In this document: positions 34,655 through 44,348 of the stretch, piece by piece
How the letters are laid out: each line of letters opens with the position of its first letter
How positions within the stretch are numbered: position 1 is the stretch's first letter
NCBI RefSeq assembly: GCF_900142765.1
Contig: NZ_FRCB01000004.1
Location: forward strand, 1-64,000
From: Roseovarius litoreus
GTDB lineage: Bacteria > Pseudomonadota > Alphaproteobacteria > Rhodobacterales > Rhodobacteraceae
Direction: 5' to 3'
Length of the DNA stretch: 64,000 nucleotides
Notes under the pieces: generated by a model
What the model was told of the DNA's origin: nothing
The model's database searches: none
What the model saw: the letters and a program-made list of their open reading frames with translations, nothing else
Translations under genes and position numbers: made by a program

Positions 34655-35410
34655 ATGGGCATTCTTGAAGTCAAAGACGTAAACAAGCGCTTCGGTGGTC
34701 TGCAGGCCCTGGGCAACGTCAACCTCAGCGTGGCAGAGAACTCCTGCCACGCGATCATCGGACCGAACGGCGCGGGCAAATCCACCCTGCTCAACGTCCT
34801 GATCGGCAAGCTGATCCCCGATACCGGCAGCGTCATGTTCGACGGGCAATCGGTGCTGGGGCGCAAACCCTACGAGATCAACCAGATGGGCATTTCCCGG
34901 GTGTTCCAGACACCCGAGATTTTCGGCGACCTGACAGTGCTGGAAAACATGCTGATCCCGATCTTCGCCAGCCGCGACGGTGCCTTCCGCATGCATGCGA
35001 TCGAAAACACCACAAGCGAGAAAGAGGTCATCGAACAGGCCGAGCACATGCTGGAAGAGCTTGGCATGGCCGACAAACGCCATTTCCACTCGGCCTCGAT
35101 GAGCCGCGGTGACAAGCGACGCCTCGAAATCGGCATGTGCCTGTCCCAAAACCCGCGGCTTCTTTTGCTGGACGAACCGACGGCTGGCATGGCGCGTGCG
35201 GACACCAACAACACCATCGACCTGCTCAAACAAATCAAAGAAGAGCGCGACATCACCATCGCGATCATCGAACATGACATGCATGTGGTGTTCAGCCTTG
35301 CGGAACGCATCACCGTGCTGGCGCAAGGCTCCCCGCTGGTCGAGGATACGCCGGACAAGATCAAGGGCCATCCCAAGGTGCGCGAAGCCTATCTTGGCGA
35401 AACGGCTTAA
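34655..35410 (+). CDS. HAAT-type ABC importer ATPase (LivG-like)
   Basis: A 251-residue nucleotide-binding subunit. Walker A is GPNGAGKST (residues about 38-46), the Q-loop region is GISRVFQTPEIFGDL, Walker B is LLLLDEPTAGM and the switch His lies in AIIEHDMHVVF. The ABC signature is degenerate: SRGDKRRLEIG instead of LSGGQQRxxE. That variation is tolerated in some LivG/UrtD subunits when the partner ATPase has the canonical form, as it does here. A GGAG ribosome binding site precedes ATG 34655. Third gene from the end of the operon. Confidence 0.9.
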   Translation: MGILEVKDVNKRFGGLQALGNVNLSVAENSCHAIIGPNGAGKSTLLNVLIGKLIPDTGSVMFDGQSVLGRKPYEINQMGISRVFQTPEIFGDLTVLENMLIPIFASRDGAFRMHAIENTTSEKEVIEQAEHMLEELGMADKRHFHSASMSRGDKRRLEIGMCLSQNPRLLLLDEPTAGMARADTNNTIDLLKQIKEERDITIAIIEHDMHVVFSLAERITVLAQGSPLVEDTPDKIKGHPKVREAYLGETA

Positions 35411-35425
35411 AAAGGAGATCACGAG

Positions 35426-36181
35426 ATGAACGTCAAACCGGAATTCTCAAAGGGCAAGAATTACGCCGAAACCGCTCCGGCCTTCCTGTCGGTCTGGGAG
35501 ATGCAGGCCTATTACGGCGAAAGCTACATCGTCCAGAACATCAGCTTCAACGTCCATGAGGGCGAGATTCTGGCACTTCTGGGCCGCAACGGCGCAGGCA
35601 AGACCACCACGCTGCGCGCCATCGCGCGGATGGACAGCCCGCAGGTCAACCATGGGGAAATCTGGCTGGACCACCAGCCCCTGCACTCCATGAAAAGCCA
35701 CCAGGCGGCGGTGTCTGGGATCGGACTGGTGCCAGAAGACCGGCGCATCATCCCCGGCCTCACAGTCGAGGAAAACCTCCAGCTCGCGCAGATCACCCCG
35801 CCGATCGGCTGGTCGATCGATCGTCTGTACGAGCTCTTCCCGCGTCTCGCCGAACGGCGCAAGCAGGAAGGCACCACCCTTTCGGGCGGCGAACAGCAGA
35901 TGCTGGCGGTGGCCCGCGCGCTTGCGCGCGACATCAAGGTTCTGCTGCTCGATGAACCCTACGAAGGGCTGGCCCCGGTGATCGTGGACGAGATCGAAAA
36001 GACCCTCCGCATCATCAAGGAACAGGGCATGACCACGATCCTCGTGGAACAGAATGCCGTGCGCGCCTTGGAACTCGCCGACCGTGCGATCATCCTCGAC
36101 ACGGGCTCGATCGTGTTCGACGGTGCAGCCAAGGAAGTCCTCGAAAACGAGTCGCTGCGCGCGGAATATCTCGCGATCTGA
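35426..36181 (+). CDS. HAAT-type ABC importer ATPase (LivF-like)
   Basis: A 251-residue ATPase with all canonical motifs: Walker [13 protein letters not shown] signature [16 protein letters not shown], Walker [14 protein letters not shown] and switch His replaced by the usual VEQN of LivF. The N-terminal 25 residues (up to [20 protein letters not shown]) are longer than in E. coli LivF (237 residues). It forms the heterodimer with the LivG-like subunit and supplies the intact signature motif. An AAGGAG ribosome binding site precedes the start. A gap of 92 bases containing a hairpin separates it from acs. Confidence 0.9.
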   Translation: MNVKPEFSKGKNYAETAPAFLSVWEMQAYYGESYIVQNISFNVHEGEILALLGRNGAGKTTTLRAIARMDSPQVNHGEIWLDHQPLHSMKSHQAAVSGIGLVPEDRRIIPGLTVEENLQLAQITPPIGWSIDRLYELFPRLAERRKQEGTTLSGGEQQMLAVARALARDIKVLLLDEPYEGLAPVIVDEIEKTLRIIKEQGMTTILVEQNAVRALELADRAIILDTGSIVFDGAAKEVLENESLRAEYLAI

Positions 36182-36196
36182 AACCGTCGCACTCTC

Positions 36197-36232
36197 GGCC
36201 CGCCGGCGTGGTTGCACACGGTTCGGCGGGCC
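36197..36232 (+). terminator. Hairpin between the LivF-like gene and acs
   Basis: A perfect nine-base stem (GGCCCGCCG with CGGCGGGCC) and an 18-base loop lie about 16 bases after the ATPase stop. No T-run follows. It is probably a processing or attenuation site that sets the ratio between importer and acs expression; acs may also have its own promoter in this gap. Confidence 0.5.
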
Positions 36233-36273
36233 CTTACCATTCCGCCCGGAATAGAAGAAAGAAAAGGTCAGAT

Positions 36274-38223
36274 ATGTCCGATAAAACCTATCCGCCCTCA
36301 GCCGATTTTGCTGCCAAGGCACATATCGACGCCGCGAAATACCAAGATCTCTACGCCGCTTCCCTCGCAGATCCCGACGCCTTCTGGGCCGAACACGGCA
36401 AGCGCATCGACTGGATCAAGCCCTTCTCCAAGGTCAAGGACGTCAATTTCGACTTCGGGAATGTCTCGATCAAATGGTTCGAGGACGGCACCCTGAACGT
36501 TTCGGCCAACTGCATCGACCGGCACCTCGCCACGCGCGGCGACCAGACCGCGATCATCTGGGAACCCGACGAGCCGGGCGACGACGCCCTGCATATCACC
36601 TATCGCGAACTGCACGAGCATGTCTGCAAGATGGCGAACGTGCTCAAGAACCTTGGCATCTCCAAGGGCGACCGTGTTGTGATTTACATGCCGATGATCC
36701 CCGAGGCCGCTTACGCGATGCTGGCCTGTGCCCGGATCGGCGCCATCCACTCGATCGTGTTCGCGGGCTTCTCTCCGGATGCGCTTGGCGCCCGGGTCAA
36801 TGGCTGCGATGCCAAACTGGTCATCACCGCCGACACCGCCCCGCGCGGTGGCCGCAAGACCAAGCTCAAGGACAACGTCAACCAGGCCCTGCTGCATGAC
36901 GTGGACGACGTGAAATGCCTCGTGGTGCGCCGCACCGGCGACCAGATCGCGTGGCGCCCCAGCGGGGACTACTGGCTCCACGAAGAGCTCGAGAAGGTCG
37001 ATGCCGACTGCCCGCCCGAGGAAATGAACGCCGAAGACCCGCTCTTCATCCTCTACACCTCCGGCTCGACCGGCCAGCCCAAGGGCGTGGTGCACACGCA
37101 GGGCGGCTATCTGGTCTGGGCCTCGATGACCCATGAATACGTGTTCGACTATCACGAGGGCGACATCTTCTGGTGCACCGCCGATGTCGGCTGGGTCACC
37201 GGCCACAGCTATATCGTCTATGGTCCGCTGGCCAACGGCGCGACAACGCTGATGTTCGAAGGCGTGCCCACCTATCCCGATGCGGGCCGGTTCTGGGCCG
37301 TGTGCGAAAAGCACAAGGTCAACCAGTTCTACACCGCCCCCACCGCAATCCGGGCGCTGATGGGTCAGGGCAATGATTACGTGACGAAGTACGACCTGTC
37401 GGACCTCAAGCTTCTGGGCACGGTAGGTGAGCCGATCAACCCCGAAGCCTGGAACTGGTACAACGAGGTGGTCGGCAAAAGCAGATGCCCCATCGTCGAC
37501 ACCTGGTGGCAGACCGAAACCGGCGGCCACCTCATCACCCCCCTGCCCGGCGCCATCGCAACCAAACCCGGCTCCGCCACCGTGCCGTTCTTCGGCGTGC
37601 GGCCCTTGGTTCTGGAAACCGAATCCGGCAAGGAGATCGACAGCACCGAGGCCGAAGGCGTGCTGGCCATCAAGGACAGCTGGCCGGGCCAGATGCGCAC
37701 CGTCTGGGGCGATCACGACCGGTTCCAGGCCACCTATTTCCAGCAATACAAGGGCTATTACTTCACCGGTGACGGCTGCCGCCGCGATGCCGACGGCTAT
37801 TACTGGATCACCGGCCGTGTCGATGACGTGATCAACGTCTCGGGGCACCGCATGGGCACTGCCGAGGTTGAATCCGCCCTTGTGGCCCACGCCAAGGTGG
37901 CCGAAGCCGCCGTGGTCGGCTACCCGCATGACATCAAGGGACAGGGCATCTACGCCTATGTCACCCTGATGGCCGGCGAAGAGCCGACCGAAGAGCTGCG
38001 CAAGGAGCTGGAAACCTGGGTACGCTCGGAAATCGGCCCGATCGCCAAGCCCGACCTGATCCAGTGGGCGCCCGGCCTGCCCAAGACCCGGTCCGGCAAG
38101 ATCATGCGCCGCATCCTGCGCAAGATCGCCGAGAACGAGTTCGACAATCTCGGGGACACCTCCACGCTGGCCGATCCGGGCGTGGTGGACGACCTGATCG
38201 AAAATCGCATGAACCGCCACTGA
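36274..38223 (+). CDS. acs: Acetyl-CoA synthetase
   Basis: A 649-residue AMP-forming acetyl-CoA synthetase, the normal length for Acs. The N-terminal ACAS module is present ([20 protein letters not shown]). The ATP-binding P-loop is [11 protein letters not shown], the WWQTETGG motif follows at about residue 415, and the acetylation-sensitive lysine lies in [15 protein letters not shown] near the C-terminus. It converts acetate, and often propionate, to the CoA thioester. Last gene of the importer operon, before a strong terminator. ATG 36274 follows an AAGG ribosome binding site. Its placement argues that the importer's substrate yields acetate or a related acid. Confidence 0.95.
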   Translation: MSDKTYPPSADFAAKAHIDAAKYQDLYAASLADPDAFWAEHGKRIDWIKPFSKVKDVNFDFGNVSIKWFEDGTLNVSANCIDRHLATRGDQTAIIWEPDEPGDDALHITYRELHEHVCKMANVLKNLGISKGDRVVIYMPMIPEAAYAMLACARIGAIHSIVFAGFSPDALGARVNGCDAKLVITADTAPRGGRKTKLKDNVNQALLHDVDDVKCLVVRRTGDQIAWRPSGDYWLHEELEKVDADCPPEEMNAEDPLFILYTSGSTGQPKGVVHTQGGYLVWASMTHEYVFDYHEGDIFWCTADVGWVTGHSYIVYGPLANGATTLMFEGVPTYPDAGRFWAVCEKHKVNQFYTAPTAIRALMGQGNDYVTKYDLSDLKLLGTVGEPINPEAWNWYNEVVGKSRCPIVDTWWQTETGGHLITPLPGAIATKPGSATVPFFGVRPLVLETESGKEIDSTEAEGVLAIKDSWPGQMRTVWGDHDRFQATYFQQYKGYYFTGDGCRRDADGYYWITGRVDDVINVSGHRMGTAEVESALVAHAKVAEAAVVGYPHDIKGQGIYAYVTLMAGEEPTEELRKELETWVRSEIGPIAKPDLIQWAPGLPKTRSGKIMRRILRKIAENEFDNLGDTSTLADPGVVDDLIENRMNRH

Positions 38224-38249
38224 CACTGGCCCGGCGGCATCACTGAAAA

Positions 38250-38285
38250 CACCCCCCGCAAGGCACCTGCCTTGCGGGGGGTTTT
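38250..38285 (+). terminator. Rho-independent terminator of acs
   Basis: A 13-base stem (CCCCCCGCAAGGC pairing with GCCTTGCGGGGGG) with a four-base loop is followed by TTTT. It starts 26 bases after the acs stop and closes the importer/acs operon. Confidence 0.92.
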
Positions 38286-38391
38286 ACGTTTGTCGCAAAC
38301 GGGCGAGACCAAGGTCGTCCCTGCACTATCGTGATCGCGTGGCGCCAGCCGATCCGGTGCCCGCCCCTCGAACAACCCGGATGCCCCGCTC

Positions 38392-39420
38392 ATGTCGTTG
38401 CTGGCACCAGACAGCCCACGTCTGCCCTCCCGTGCCCTGCATGGCATTCTCTGCGTGGAAATCGGGACTTTGTTTTTCGTCGCTCAGGACGCGATGATGA
38501 AATCCATGTTGGGGCTCTATCCGATCTGGACGCTCATTTTCGTGCGATCGGTGATGTCGGTGCTGGTGCTTTTGCCGCTTGTGATCCTGCTTGGCGGCCC
38601 TCATCGCGTGCTGACCCCGCTCTGGCCGCTGCATCTGGCGCGTGCGGCACTCTTCACCGCGGGATTTTCCCTGTTCTACGCGGCGTTTCCCTTCATGGGG
38701 CTGGCCGAGGTCACCACGATCTTCTTCGCCGCCCCCCTCATCACCGCGCTGATGGCCGCGCTCTGGCTGAAAGAAACGATCGGCCCGCATCGGCTGGGCG
38801 CGTTGATCGTGGGTTTCGCCGGCGTGCTGATCGCCATGAACCCGACCAGCGACGCCTTCACATGGATCGCCATCCTGCCGCTCTTATGCGCCGTGACCTA
38901 TGCCGCCTCCCAGATCATCGCGCGCAAGATCGGGGACCGCGAAAGCACACTCACGGTGGGGCTTTATACGTTGGGCTTTTCGGGCCTGATGATCCTGCCG
39001 ATGGGCTGGGGCTTCAACCAGATCTTCACCGTCGCGCCCGAATTCCGGCATCTGGGCTGGAGCCTGCCCCATGCCCTGCCCGGTGACCTGCCAGCACTTG
39101 CGCTTCTCGGGCTTCTGGGCATGGGCGGATATATCCTGCTGTCGCGTGCCTATCAGGTCGCCAATGCCAGCCTCGTGGCGCCGTTCGACTATACCTATCT
39201 GCCCATCGCGACGCTTGTGGCCTACCTGCTCTGGGACGAGGTGCCGGGGCTCAACACGCTCTTCGGCATGGCGCTGATCACAGGCGGAGGTCTATACCTC
39301 GGCTATCGCGAACTGCGCGCCAGTCGCGACACCGATCAGCCCGCCGCGGTGGCGGAAACCCTGTTCATACCGGGCAGCCCGCTGCCACAGCAAATCCCCG
39401 ACGAGGAAGAGATCCGATGA
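38392..39420 (+). CDS. DMT-family (EamA) transporter
   Basis: A 342-residue inner-membrane protein with ten helices and two EamA repeats (about 25-155 and 170-305). Characteristic segments are LAEVTTIFFAAPLITALMAA, WLKETIGPHRLGALIVGFAG and, in the second half, YTYLPIATLVAYLLWDEVPG. Members export amino acids, S-adenosylmethionine-like metabolites or other small molecules; no substrate can be assigned. The last 35 residues form a soluble tail. Its stop overlaps the next gene's start by four bases, and that gene encodes a second EamA transporter, so the two may work as a pair. Confidence 0.85.
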   Translation: MSLLAPDSPRLPSRALHGILCVEIGTLFFVAQDAMMKSMLGLYPIWTLIFVRSVMSVLVLLPLVILLGGPHRVLTPLWPLHLARAALFTAGFSLFYAAFPFMGLAEVTTIFFAAPLITALMAALWLKETIGPHRLGALIVGFAGVLIAMNPTSDAFTWIAILPLLCAVTYAASQIIARKIGDRESTLTVGLYTLGFSGLMILPMGWGFNQIFTVAPEFRHLGWSLPHALPGDLPALALLGLLGMGGYILLSRAYQVANASLVAPFDYTYLPIATLVAYLLWDEVPGLNTLFGMALITGGGLYLGYRELRASRDTDQPAAVAETLFIPGSPLPQQIPDEEEIR

Positions 39421-40331
39421 CCCACGCGACCGCCCCCGACCTGCCCGCGCGTGATCTGCGTGGCGTGACGATGGTGTTTTTCGCAGGCGTGCTGTGGTCC
39501 ACGGTGGGCCTTGGCATCCGCCTGATGGACGAGGCGGTGGTCTGGCAGATCCTGTTCTACCGCTCGCTCAGCCTGTCGGTGCTGCTCTATGTGGTGATCC
39601 GCCTGCGCACCGGGCAGGACCCGTTCGTTCTGGCCCTTCGCACCGGGCCTGCCGGGGTGATCGGCGGGCTGGCTCTGGTCGCGGCCTATACCGGCGCCAT
39701 CCATGCGGTGCAGACAACCTCGGTCGCCAATGCGATGCTGCTCTTTGCCTGTGCCCCCTTCATGGCGGCCATCCTTGGCCGGGTGATCCTGCGCGAATCC
39801 GTGCGCCCGGCCACATGGATCGCCATTGCCGTGGCCTGTATCGGAATCGCCGTGATGGTCTGGGACAAATTCGGCGCGCCTTCGGCGCTGGAGGGCAATC
39901 TTTCGGCGCTCGGCTCGGCCTTCGGCTTCGCGGTGTTCACCGTGGCTCTCAGATGGGGCAAGGCCGGCGAAATGTTGCCCGCCGTGTTCCTGTCGGGCCT
40001 CTTTGCCCTGCCGATCATGGGCATGATCTGCCTGTGGCTGGGCTTGCCGCTTGTGATCGGCGCTCAGGATGCGGGGCTGTCCCTCGGCATGGGGGTGTTT
40101 CAGGTGGGCGTGGGGCTGATCCTCTATACAATCGGCTCGAAAACCGTGCCCGCAGTGGAACTCACCCTTCTGTCGCTGGCCGAAGTGGTGCTTGGCCCCC
40201 TCTGGGTCTGGCTCTTTCTGGGCGAGACAGCGACACCCTATACCCTTGCCGGCGGCGCGATCCTTCTGAGCGCCATCGCCGGGAACGCGATATCGGGCGC
40301 GCGTCGCAAACCACCGCCCCCCATGGTCTGA
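39417..40331 (+). CDS. DMT-family (EamA) transporter, second of a pair
   Basis: A 304-residue ten-helix EamA protein. It begins LRGVTMVFFAGVLWSTVGLG, and shows the repeat pattern QTTSVANAMLLFACAPFMAA in the first half and PAVELTLLSLAEVVLGPLWV in the second. It is only distantly similar to the upstream transporter. The ATGA overlap shows translational coupling. DMT genes in pairs can give hetero-oligomers (as in the SMR-like members), but for ten-helix EamA proteins independent function is more usual. No substrate is inferred. Confidence 0.85.
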   Translation: MTHATAPDLPARDLRGVTMVFFAGVLWSTVGLGIRLMDEAVVWQILFYRSLSLSVLLYVVIRLRTGQDPFVLALRTGPAGVIGGLALVAAYTGAIHAVQTTSVANAMLLFACAPFMAAILGRVILRESVRPATWIAIAVACIGIAVMVWDKFGAPSALEGNLSALGSAFGFAVFTVALRWGKAGEMLPAVFLSGLFALPIMGMICLWLGLPLVIGAQDAGLSLGMGVFQVGVGLILYTIGSKTVPAVELTLLSLAEVVLGPLWVWLFLGETATPYTLAGGAILLSAIAGNAISGARRKPPPPMV

Positions 40332-40410
40332 GCTTTCCCACACAGCACCGGCATTTGTGCTAAACTGGGTTTGCATTGCAATTTAGCTGCATAAACAGGA
40401 GGCATCCCAT

Positions 40411-40683
40411 ATGCGCAAAACCCTCATGACGACAGCCCTTGCCGCCGGACTTGCCCTGACCGGCTGCGTAACCGCCGAACAAGAACGCCAGGTGTCCGGC
40501 GCAGTGATCGGCGGCGGGCTCGGCCTCATCACCGCAAAGGTGCTCGGAGCCGATAATGACTGGGTCGTGGTATCGACGCTGGCCGGGGCCGCGGCCGGGG
40601 CACTGGTCGCGCGCAACACCGCCACCGGGCAATGCGCCTATGCGCGCGGCGACGGCACATATTACAACGCGCCCTGCCGCTGA
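40411..40683 (+). CDS. Glycine-zipper lipoprotein
   Basis: A 90-residue lipoprotein. The signal peptide ends in a lipobox LALTGC (Cys about residue 19). A glycine-zipper hairpin follows: GAVIGGGLGLITAKVLGA and STLAGAAAGALVARNTA. The C-terminus has two Cys (GQCAYARGDGTYYNAPCR) that could form a disulfide. It resembles small outer-membrane SlyB- or OsmB-like lipoproteins in outline. A GGAGG ribosome binding site precedes ATG 40411. It is monocistronic and converges on queF. Confidence 0.8.
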   Translation: MRKTLMTTALAAGLALTGCVTAEQERQVSGAVIGGGLGLITAKVLGADNDWVVVSTLAGAAAGALVARNTATGQCAYARGDGTYYNAPCR

Positions 40684-40698
40684 CACCCCCGAAGCGGC

Positions 40699-40720
40699 GC
40701 GGCGGGGATCATCCCGCCGC
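40699..40720. terminator. Hairpin between converging lipoprotein and queF genes
   Basis: An eight-base stem (GCGGCGGG with CCCGCCGC) around a six-base loop in the 50-base gap between the two converging genes. No T-run is present on either side, so it is a candidate bidirectional terminator of low certainty. Confidence 0.45.
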
Positions 40721-40733
40721 CCCGAAACAAGGC

Positions 40734-41198
40734 TCAGCCGCGCCCGCGATAGGGCGGAACACCCTGATCGGGGATCCAGACACCCTCGGGCATCGGCCCC
40801 GTCTGGTAAAAGACATCGATGGGAATACCGCCGCGCGGATACCAATAGCCGCCGATCCGCAACCATTGCGGATCCAGGAAATCCGCAAGACGCCGCGCGA
40901 TGCTGATCGTGCAATCCTCGTGGAACGCGCCGTGATTGCGGAAACTGCCCAGGTAGAGCTTGAGAGACTTGCTCTCCACCAACCACGCCCCCGGCACGTA
41001 ATCGATCACCAGATGCGCGAAATCCGGCTGCCCGGTCATCGGACAAAGCGAGGTGAATTCCGGCGCCACGAAGCGCACATTATAGGCCACGTCCGCCTGC
41101 GGATTGGCCACCCGCTCCAACTCGGCATCCTCGGGCCGCTGCGGCACCACCGTCGCCCCGCCCAACTGCTTGAGATCCTTGTAGATATTGTCGCTCAT
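40734..41198 (-). CDS. queF: NADPH-dependent 7-cyano-7-deazaguanine (preQ0) reductase
   Basis: A 154-residue unimodular QueF, the short type found in Bacillus and alphaproteobacteria. The catalytic Cys lies in [13 protein letters not shown] and the substrate-binding motif is [10 protein letters not shown]; the NADPH segment SKSLKLYL is also present. The enzyme reduces preQ0 to preQ1 in the queuosine pathway. ATG 41198 gives the family length; the frame is open farther upstream into queE. It is the last gene of a leftward run queC-queD-queE-queF, 13 bases after queE. Confidence 0.95.
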   Translation of the reverse strand: MSDNIYKDLKQLGGATVVPQRPEDAELERVANPQADVAYNVRFVAPEFTSLCPMTGQPDFAHLVIDYVPGAWLVESKSLKLYLGSFRNHGAFHEDCTISIARRLADFLDPQWLRIGGYWYPRGGIPIDVFYQTGPMPEGVWIPDQGVPPYRGRG

Positions 41199-41211
41199 TG
41201 CGTGCCTTTCC

Positions 41212-41940
41212 TCAAACGCCGCGCTTGTTGCCCCACAGCGCCACATGCAGCTGCGGCAGCACCCGCGCCTCGAACCAGCCATCTCGCGTGACGTGATCCA
41301 CCAGCCAGCGCATCCGCGCATCAAGCCCGTCCTGATCGACCCGTGCCGCATCATCACCCGGCGGCGGCGGGGTGTGATTGCCCGGCTGCAGGAAAAGCGG
41401 CAATTGCGGATAGCGCCCCGCCACCTTCCGCGCCCAATCATAATCCGTCTCGTCGAAAATCACGATCTTCATCACCATGTCCGCGCCCTGACCCGCCGCA
41501 ATGCAGGCATCGAACGCGGTCCAGTCCACCTCCATCCCGCTCGAGGGTGGTTTGGGGCTGAGCACCAGCATATCCAGCTCGGAAAACCAGTCCTTGGCGA
41601 CCGAGCCCTGCGTCTCCAGAGCAAACCCATAGCCGCGCGCATGGCCCAACCGGATCACCTCGCCCAGGGGCTGGGTCGCCGGGTTGCCCCCCGACAACGA
41701 CACCAGCAAGGGCCGCCCGCCCGACAGTTTCTCGACCTCGGCCATGATCGCACCGGGGGTCATCGGCGCCCATGTCTCGCGGAACGCGCTGTCCACGGCA
41801 TGCAGGCTATCGCACCACGAACAGCGGTAATCGCATCCGCCCGTGCGCACAAACACCGTCGACACCCCGATCAGCGCACCCTCGCCTTGAATCGTCGGTC
41901 CGAAAATCTCGGACACCCGGATCGGTGCGGCGTCGGTCAT
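41212..41940 (-). CDS. queE: 7-carboxy-7-deazaguanine synthase
   Basis: A 242-residue radical SAM enzyme that contracts the ring of CPH4 to CDG in queuosine synthesis. The cluster motif [10 protein letters not shown] (C-x3-C-x2-C) follows the typical IQGEG opening ([13 protein letters not shown]). The GGNPATQPL and ALETQGS segments match the family. The final 60 residues are alphaproteobacterial-type. ATG 41940 overlaps the queD stop by four bases, so the genes are coupled. Confidence 0.95.
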   Translation of the reverse strand: MTDAAPIRVSEIFGPTIQGEGALIGVSTVFVRTGGCDYRCSWCDSLHAVDSAFRETWAPMTPGAIMAEVEKLSGGRPLLVSLSGGNPATQPLGEVIRLGHARGYGFALETQGSVAKDWFSELDMLVLSPKPPSSGMEVDWTAFDACIAAGQGADMVMKIVIFDETDYDWARKVAGRYPQLPLFLQPGNHTPPPPGDDAARVDQDGLDARMRWLVDHVTRDGWFEARVLPQLHVALWGNKRGV

Positions 41941-42293
41941 GGCCGATATTCCGCCCATGTCTTGGGGGTCTCGCTGACCTTCACGGCGCTGACTTCCGGC
42001 CATCTGCCCACGCACCACTCATAAAAATGACGGGCCATGCGTTCGGCGGTCACGCAATCGTCCCCCAGCACATCATTGAGATGCCGGTGATCCAGCTTGT
42101 CATCGATATACCGCTTCAGCTCTGCCAGATCGAGGTAATCGCGTACGAACCCATGCGCGTTCAGGTCTTCGGCCCGCAATTCGACCACGACGATGTAATT
42201 ATGGCCGTGCAGCCTTGCACATTGATGATCCTCGGGCAGGCCAAACAGCTGATGCGACGCCGAGAAATGAAATTCCTTGGTGATCGTGTACAT
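41937..42293 (-). CDS. queD: 6-carboxytetrahydropterin synthase
   Basis: A 118-residue QueD of the PTPS fold. The zinc-binding histidines lie in FSASHQL and [10 protein letters not shown], and the catalytic Cys in [10 protein letters not shown]. The C-terminal [15 protein letters not shown] supplies the conserved Glu for substrate binding (E in VSETP). It turns dihydroneopterin triphosphate into CPH4. It overlaps queC by one base upstream and queE by four bases downstream. Confidence 0.93.
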   Translation of the reverse strand: MYTITKEFHFSASHQLFGLPEDHQCARLHGHNYIVVVELRAEDLNAHGFVRDYLDLAELKRYIDDKLDHRHLNDVLGDDCVTAERMARHFYEWCVGRWPEVSAVKVSETPKTWAEYRP

Positions 42294-42985
42294 CACTCCA
42301 CCCCCACGGTAGCGCGCCAGAAATCCGCATCGGCATAGACGGTGGGATCGGTAATCCCAGCCAGGTGGAACGCCTCGCGGCGCTCGACACAGGTGCCGCA
42401 GCGCCCGCAATGCACCTCACCACCCTTGTAGCACGACCATGTATCCTCGAACGGCGTGCCATGGCGCGCGCCTTCGGTCACGATATCGGCCTTCGAGCCC
42501 GTCACGAAAGGCGTGTAAAGCTGCACCTTGGCAACCCCGTCCAGCGCATGATCCTCCATCGCCTGAAACGCCGCGATGAAATCGGGACGGCAATCGGGAT
42601 AGATGAAGTGATCTCCGCCATGCACCGCCGTCGCGACCGCATCGGCCTTTTGCGCGGCCGCCATACCGAACCCCACGGCCAGCATGATCGCGTTGCGGTT
42701 GGGCACGACCGTGATCTTCATCGTCTCTTCGGCGTAATGCCCGTCCGGCACATCCAGATCATCGGTCAGCGCCGAGCCCGTCAGCGCCGCCCCCACAGCG
42801 CGCAGGTCGACCACGCGATGCGCCACACCCAAGCGCTCCGCACAGCGCGCGGCAAAATCCAGCTCCTTGGCGTGACGCTGGCCATAATCGAACGACAAAA
42901 GTCCCGCCAGCTCATGTTCGGCGGCGACCTTGTGGGCAAGCGATACCGAATCCAGCCCGCCCGAGCAGATGACGATGGTTTTCAT
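42293..42985 (-). CDS. queC: 7-cyano-7-deazaguanine synthase
   Basis: A 230-residue ATP-dependent enzyme that makes preQ0 from CDG and ammonia. The PP-loop SGGLDSVSLA opens the protein. The structural zinc site at the C-terminus has four Cys: SCYKGGEVHCGRCGTCVER. Other family motifs are VPNRNAIML and HGGDHFIYPDCRPDF. It leads the queuosine operon. I looked for a preQ1 riboswitch in the short leader and did not see one. Confidence 0.95.
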   Translation of the reverse strand: MKTIVICSGGLDSVSLAHKVAAEHELAGLLSFDYGQRHAKELDFAARCAERLGVAHRVVDLRAVGAALTGSALTDDLDVPDGHYAEETMKITVVPNRNAIMLAVGFGMAAAQKADAVATAVHGGDHFIYPDCRPDFIAAFQAMEDHALDGVAKVQLYTPFVTGSKADIVTEGARHGTPFEDTWSCYKGGEVHCGRCGTCVERREAFHLAGITDPTVYADADFWRATVGVE

Positions 42986-43118
42986 TCCTGTGTCCTTGTT
43001 TTGAGCGGGTAGGCTGCGACCGCATGGGGCGCATCTAATCTCTATGACCGCCGATGGCAAGAACGGCACGCATGCGATGCCCCTTGGAACCCCTCCCGGC
43101 ACGGGCCATAGTCGCGCC

Positions 43119-43670
43119 ATGGACATCTCGGCCCTCGCCTTTCAGAACGCCCCCATCGGCCTTGCCGTGCTGGAAAACCGCGTGATCCGGCAGTGCAACC
43201 TGCAATTCGCCCGGACCTTCGGGGGGCCGACCGGCGATGTCTCGGATTTCACCGATGTTCCTCTGGCGCGCTACTACCCGTCCATCGCCGATTACGCGCG
43301 CATCGGGGAACGCGCACTTGCCGCCATGCGCGACACCGGGCGCTACGCGGATGAACGGGTGATGAAACGCGCCGATGGGACGCTGTTCTGGTGTCGCGCG
43401 CGGGGCCAGTCGGTCACGCCCGACGATCCTTTCCGACGCGGCGTTTGGTCCTTCACCGATCTGTCCGAAGAACGACCCCTTGTGGCCCTGACCACGCGCG
43501 AGCGCGAAGTGGCGATTCTCACCTGCCGTGGCATGACCTCCAAGGAAATCGGGCTGGAACTGGGCCTGAGCTACCGCACGATCGAGGTCTACCGCGCCCG
43601 CCTTCTCGAAAAATTCAATGCTCGTAAGCTGGCCGAACTGGTCGCCAAGCTTTCCGGGATGCCACTCTGA
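43119..43670 (+). CDS. PAS-LuxR transcriptional regulator
   Basis: A 183-residue protein with a PAS domain (about residues 5-110: LAFQNAPIGLAVLENRVIRQ at the start, GTLFWCRARGQSV in the core) and a C-terminal LuxR-type helix-turn-helix (LTTREREVAILTCRGMTSKE, then IGLELGLSYRTIEVYRARLL). No receiver domain is present, so it is not a classical two-component regulator. The ligand of the PAS domain is unknown. Starts at 43119 or, less likely, 43044; the shorter start begins exactly at the PAS fold. It is transcribed away from the queuosine operon. Confidence 0.85.
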   Translation: MDISALAFQNAPIGLAVLENRVIRQCNLQFARTFGGPTGDVSDFTDVPLARYYPSIADYARIGERALAAMRDTGRYADERVMKRADGTLFWCRARGQSVTPDDPFRRGVWSFTDLSEERPLVALTTREREVAILTCRGMTSKEIGLELGLSYRTIEVYRARLLEKFNARKLAELVAKLSGMPL

Positions 43671-43840
43671 TCCCGGCCCCGTGCGGCACTCTTGGCCGCA
43701 AGCCTCGCAATCAGGCGCGCGAGTAACCATTTTGCAAGGGGAAATGCCCGCTTTTCTCAGGCCGCGCCATGCCCTATAAGCGGCAAAAATCGAAAAACGC
43801 GATGGCGCCACGGCAGCCATCGAAAGCGTCGAGGAACCAG

Positions 43841-44338
43841 ATGCCGAACAAAACAAATGACGCAGACGTGGCCTTCATCAAGGCCCTGGCCGAGCTTCTG
43901 CATGAAAACGACCTGACCGAATTGCAGGTCAAACGCGAATACGGCGAGAATGACGCCCTCAACGTGCGCGTCAGCCGCCGGACCGAGATCGTGACCCATG
44001 TCGCCGCCCCCGCAGCCCCGGCCCCCGGCCCGGCGCATTCGGGCTATGCGCCCGCACCGGCCCCGACCGCTGATGCAGGCTCGGTCGAAGACCCCGCCAG
44101 CCATCCCGGCGCCGTCACCTCTCCGATGGTCGGCACCGTCTACATGCAGGCCGAACCGGGCGCCCCCTCCTTCGTCAGCGTCGGCGACAAGGTGGCCGAA
44201 GGCGACACGCTGCTGATCGTCGAAGCGATGAAAACCATGAACCACATCCCCGCCCCCCGTGGCGGCACTGTCAAGCGCATCCTCGTCGAGGATGGCGCGG
44301 CCGTCGAATACGGCGCGCCGCTGATGATCATCGAATAA
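43841..44338 (+). CDS. accB: Acetyl-CoA carboxylase biotin carboxyl carrier protein
   Basis: A 165-residue BCCP. An N-terminal helical domain ([20 protein letters not shown]) is joined by an Ala/Pro-rich linker (residues 55-85) to the biotinyl domain (about 90-165). The biotin-accepting lysine is in VEAMKTMNH, an AMKT variant of the common AMKM. The thumb insertion and C-terminal PLMIIE match bacterial AccB. It carries the carboxyl group for the first step of fatty acid synthesis. accC follows after 10 bases. Confidence 0.95.
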   Translation: MPNKTNDADVAFIKALAELLHENDLTELQVKREYGENDALNVRVSRRTEIVTHVAAPAAPAPGPAHSGYAPAPAPTADAGSVEDPASHPGAVTSPMVGTVYMQAEPGAPSFVSVGDKVAEGDTLLIVEAMKTMNHIPAPRGGTVKRILVEDGAAVEYGAPLMIIE

Positions 44339-44348
44339 GGGCGCAGGC

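Noticed and set aside
32521..34866. A 781-codon minus-strand frame opposite the two permease genes
   Set aside because: Antisense shadow of livH/livM-like genes; His/Asp/Gln-rich composition with no domain and no ribosome binding site.
36298..38226. A 642-codon minus-strand frame opposite acs
   Set aside because: Antisense shadow of acs; low-complexity Gly/His/Asp-rich product.
40411..40683. Glycine-zipper lipoprotein as a surface-layer or entericidin-type toxin
   Set aside because: It has a glycine zipper and a lipobox but two C-terminal Cys and no paired antidote gene; a general outer-membrane lipoprotein is the simpler reading.
42986..43118. Possible preQ1 riboswitch upstream of queC
   Set aside because: The leader is short, and I could not find the conserved preQ1-I, -II or -III core in it.
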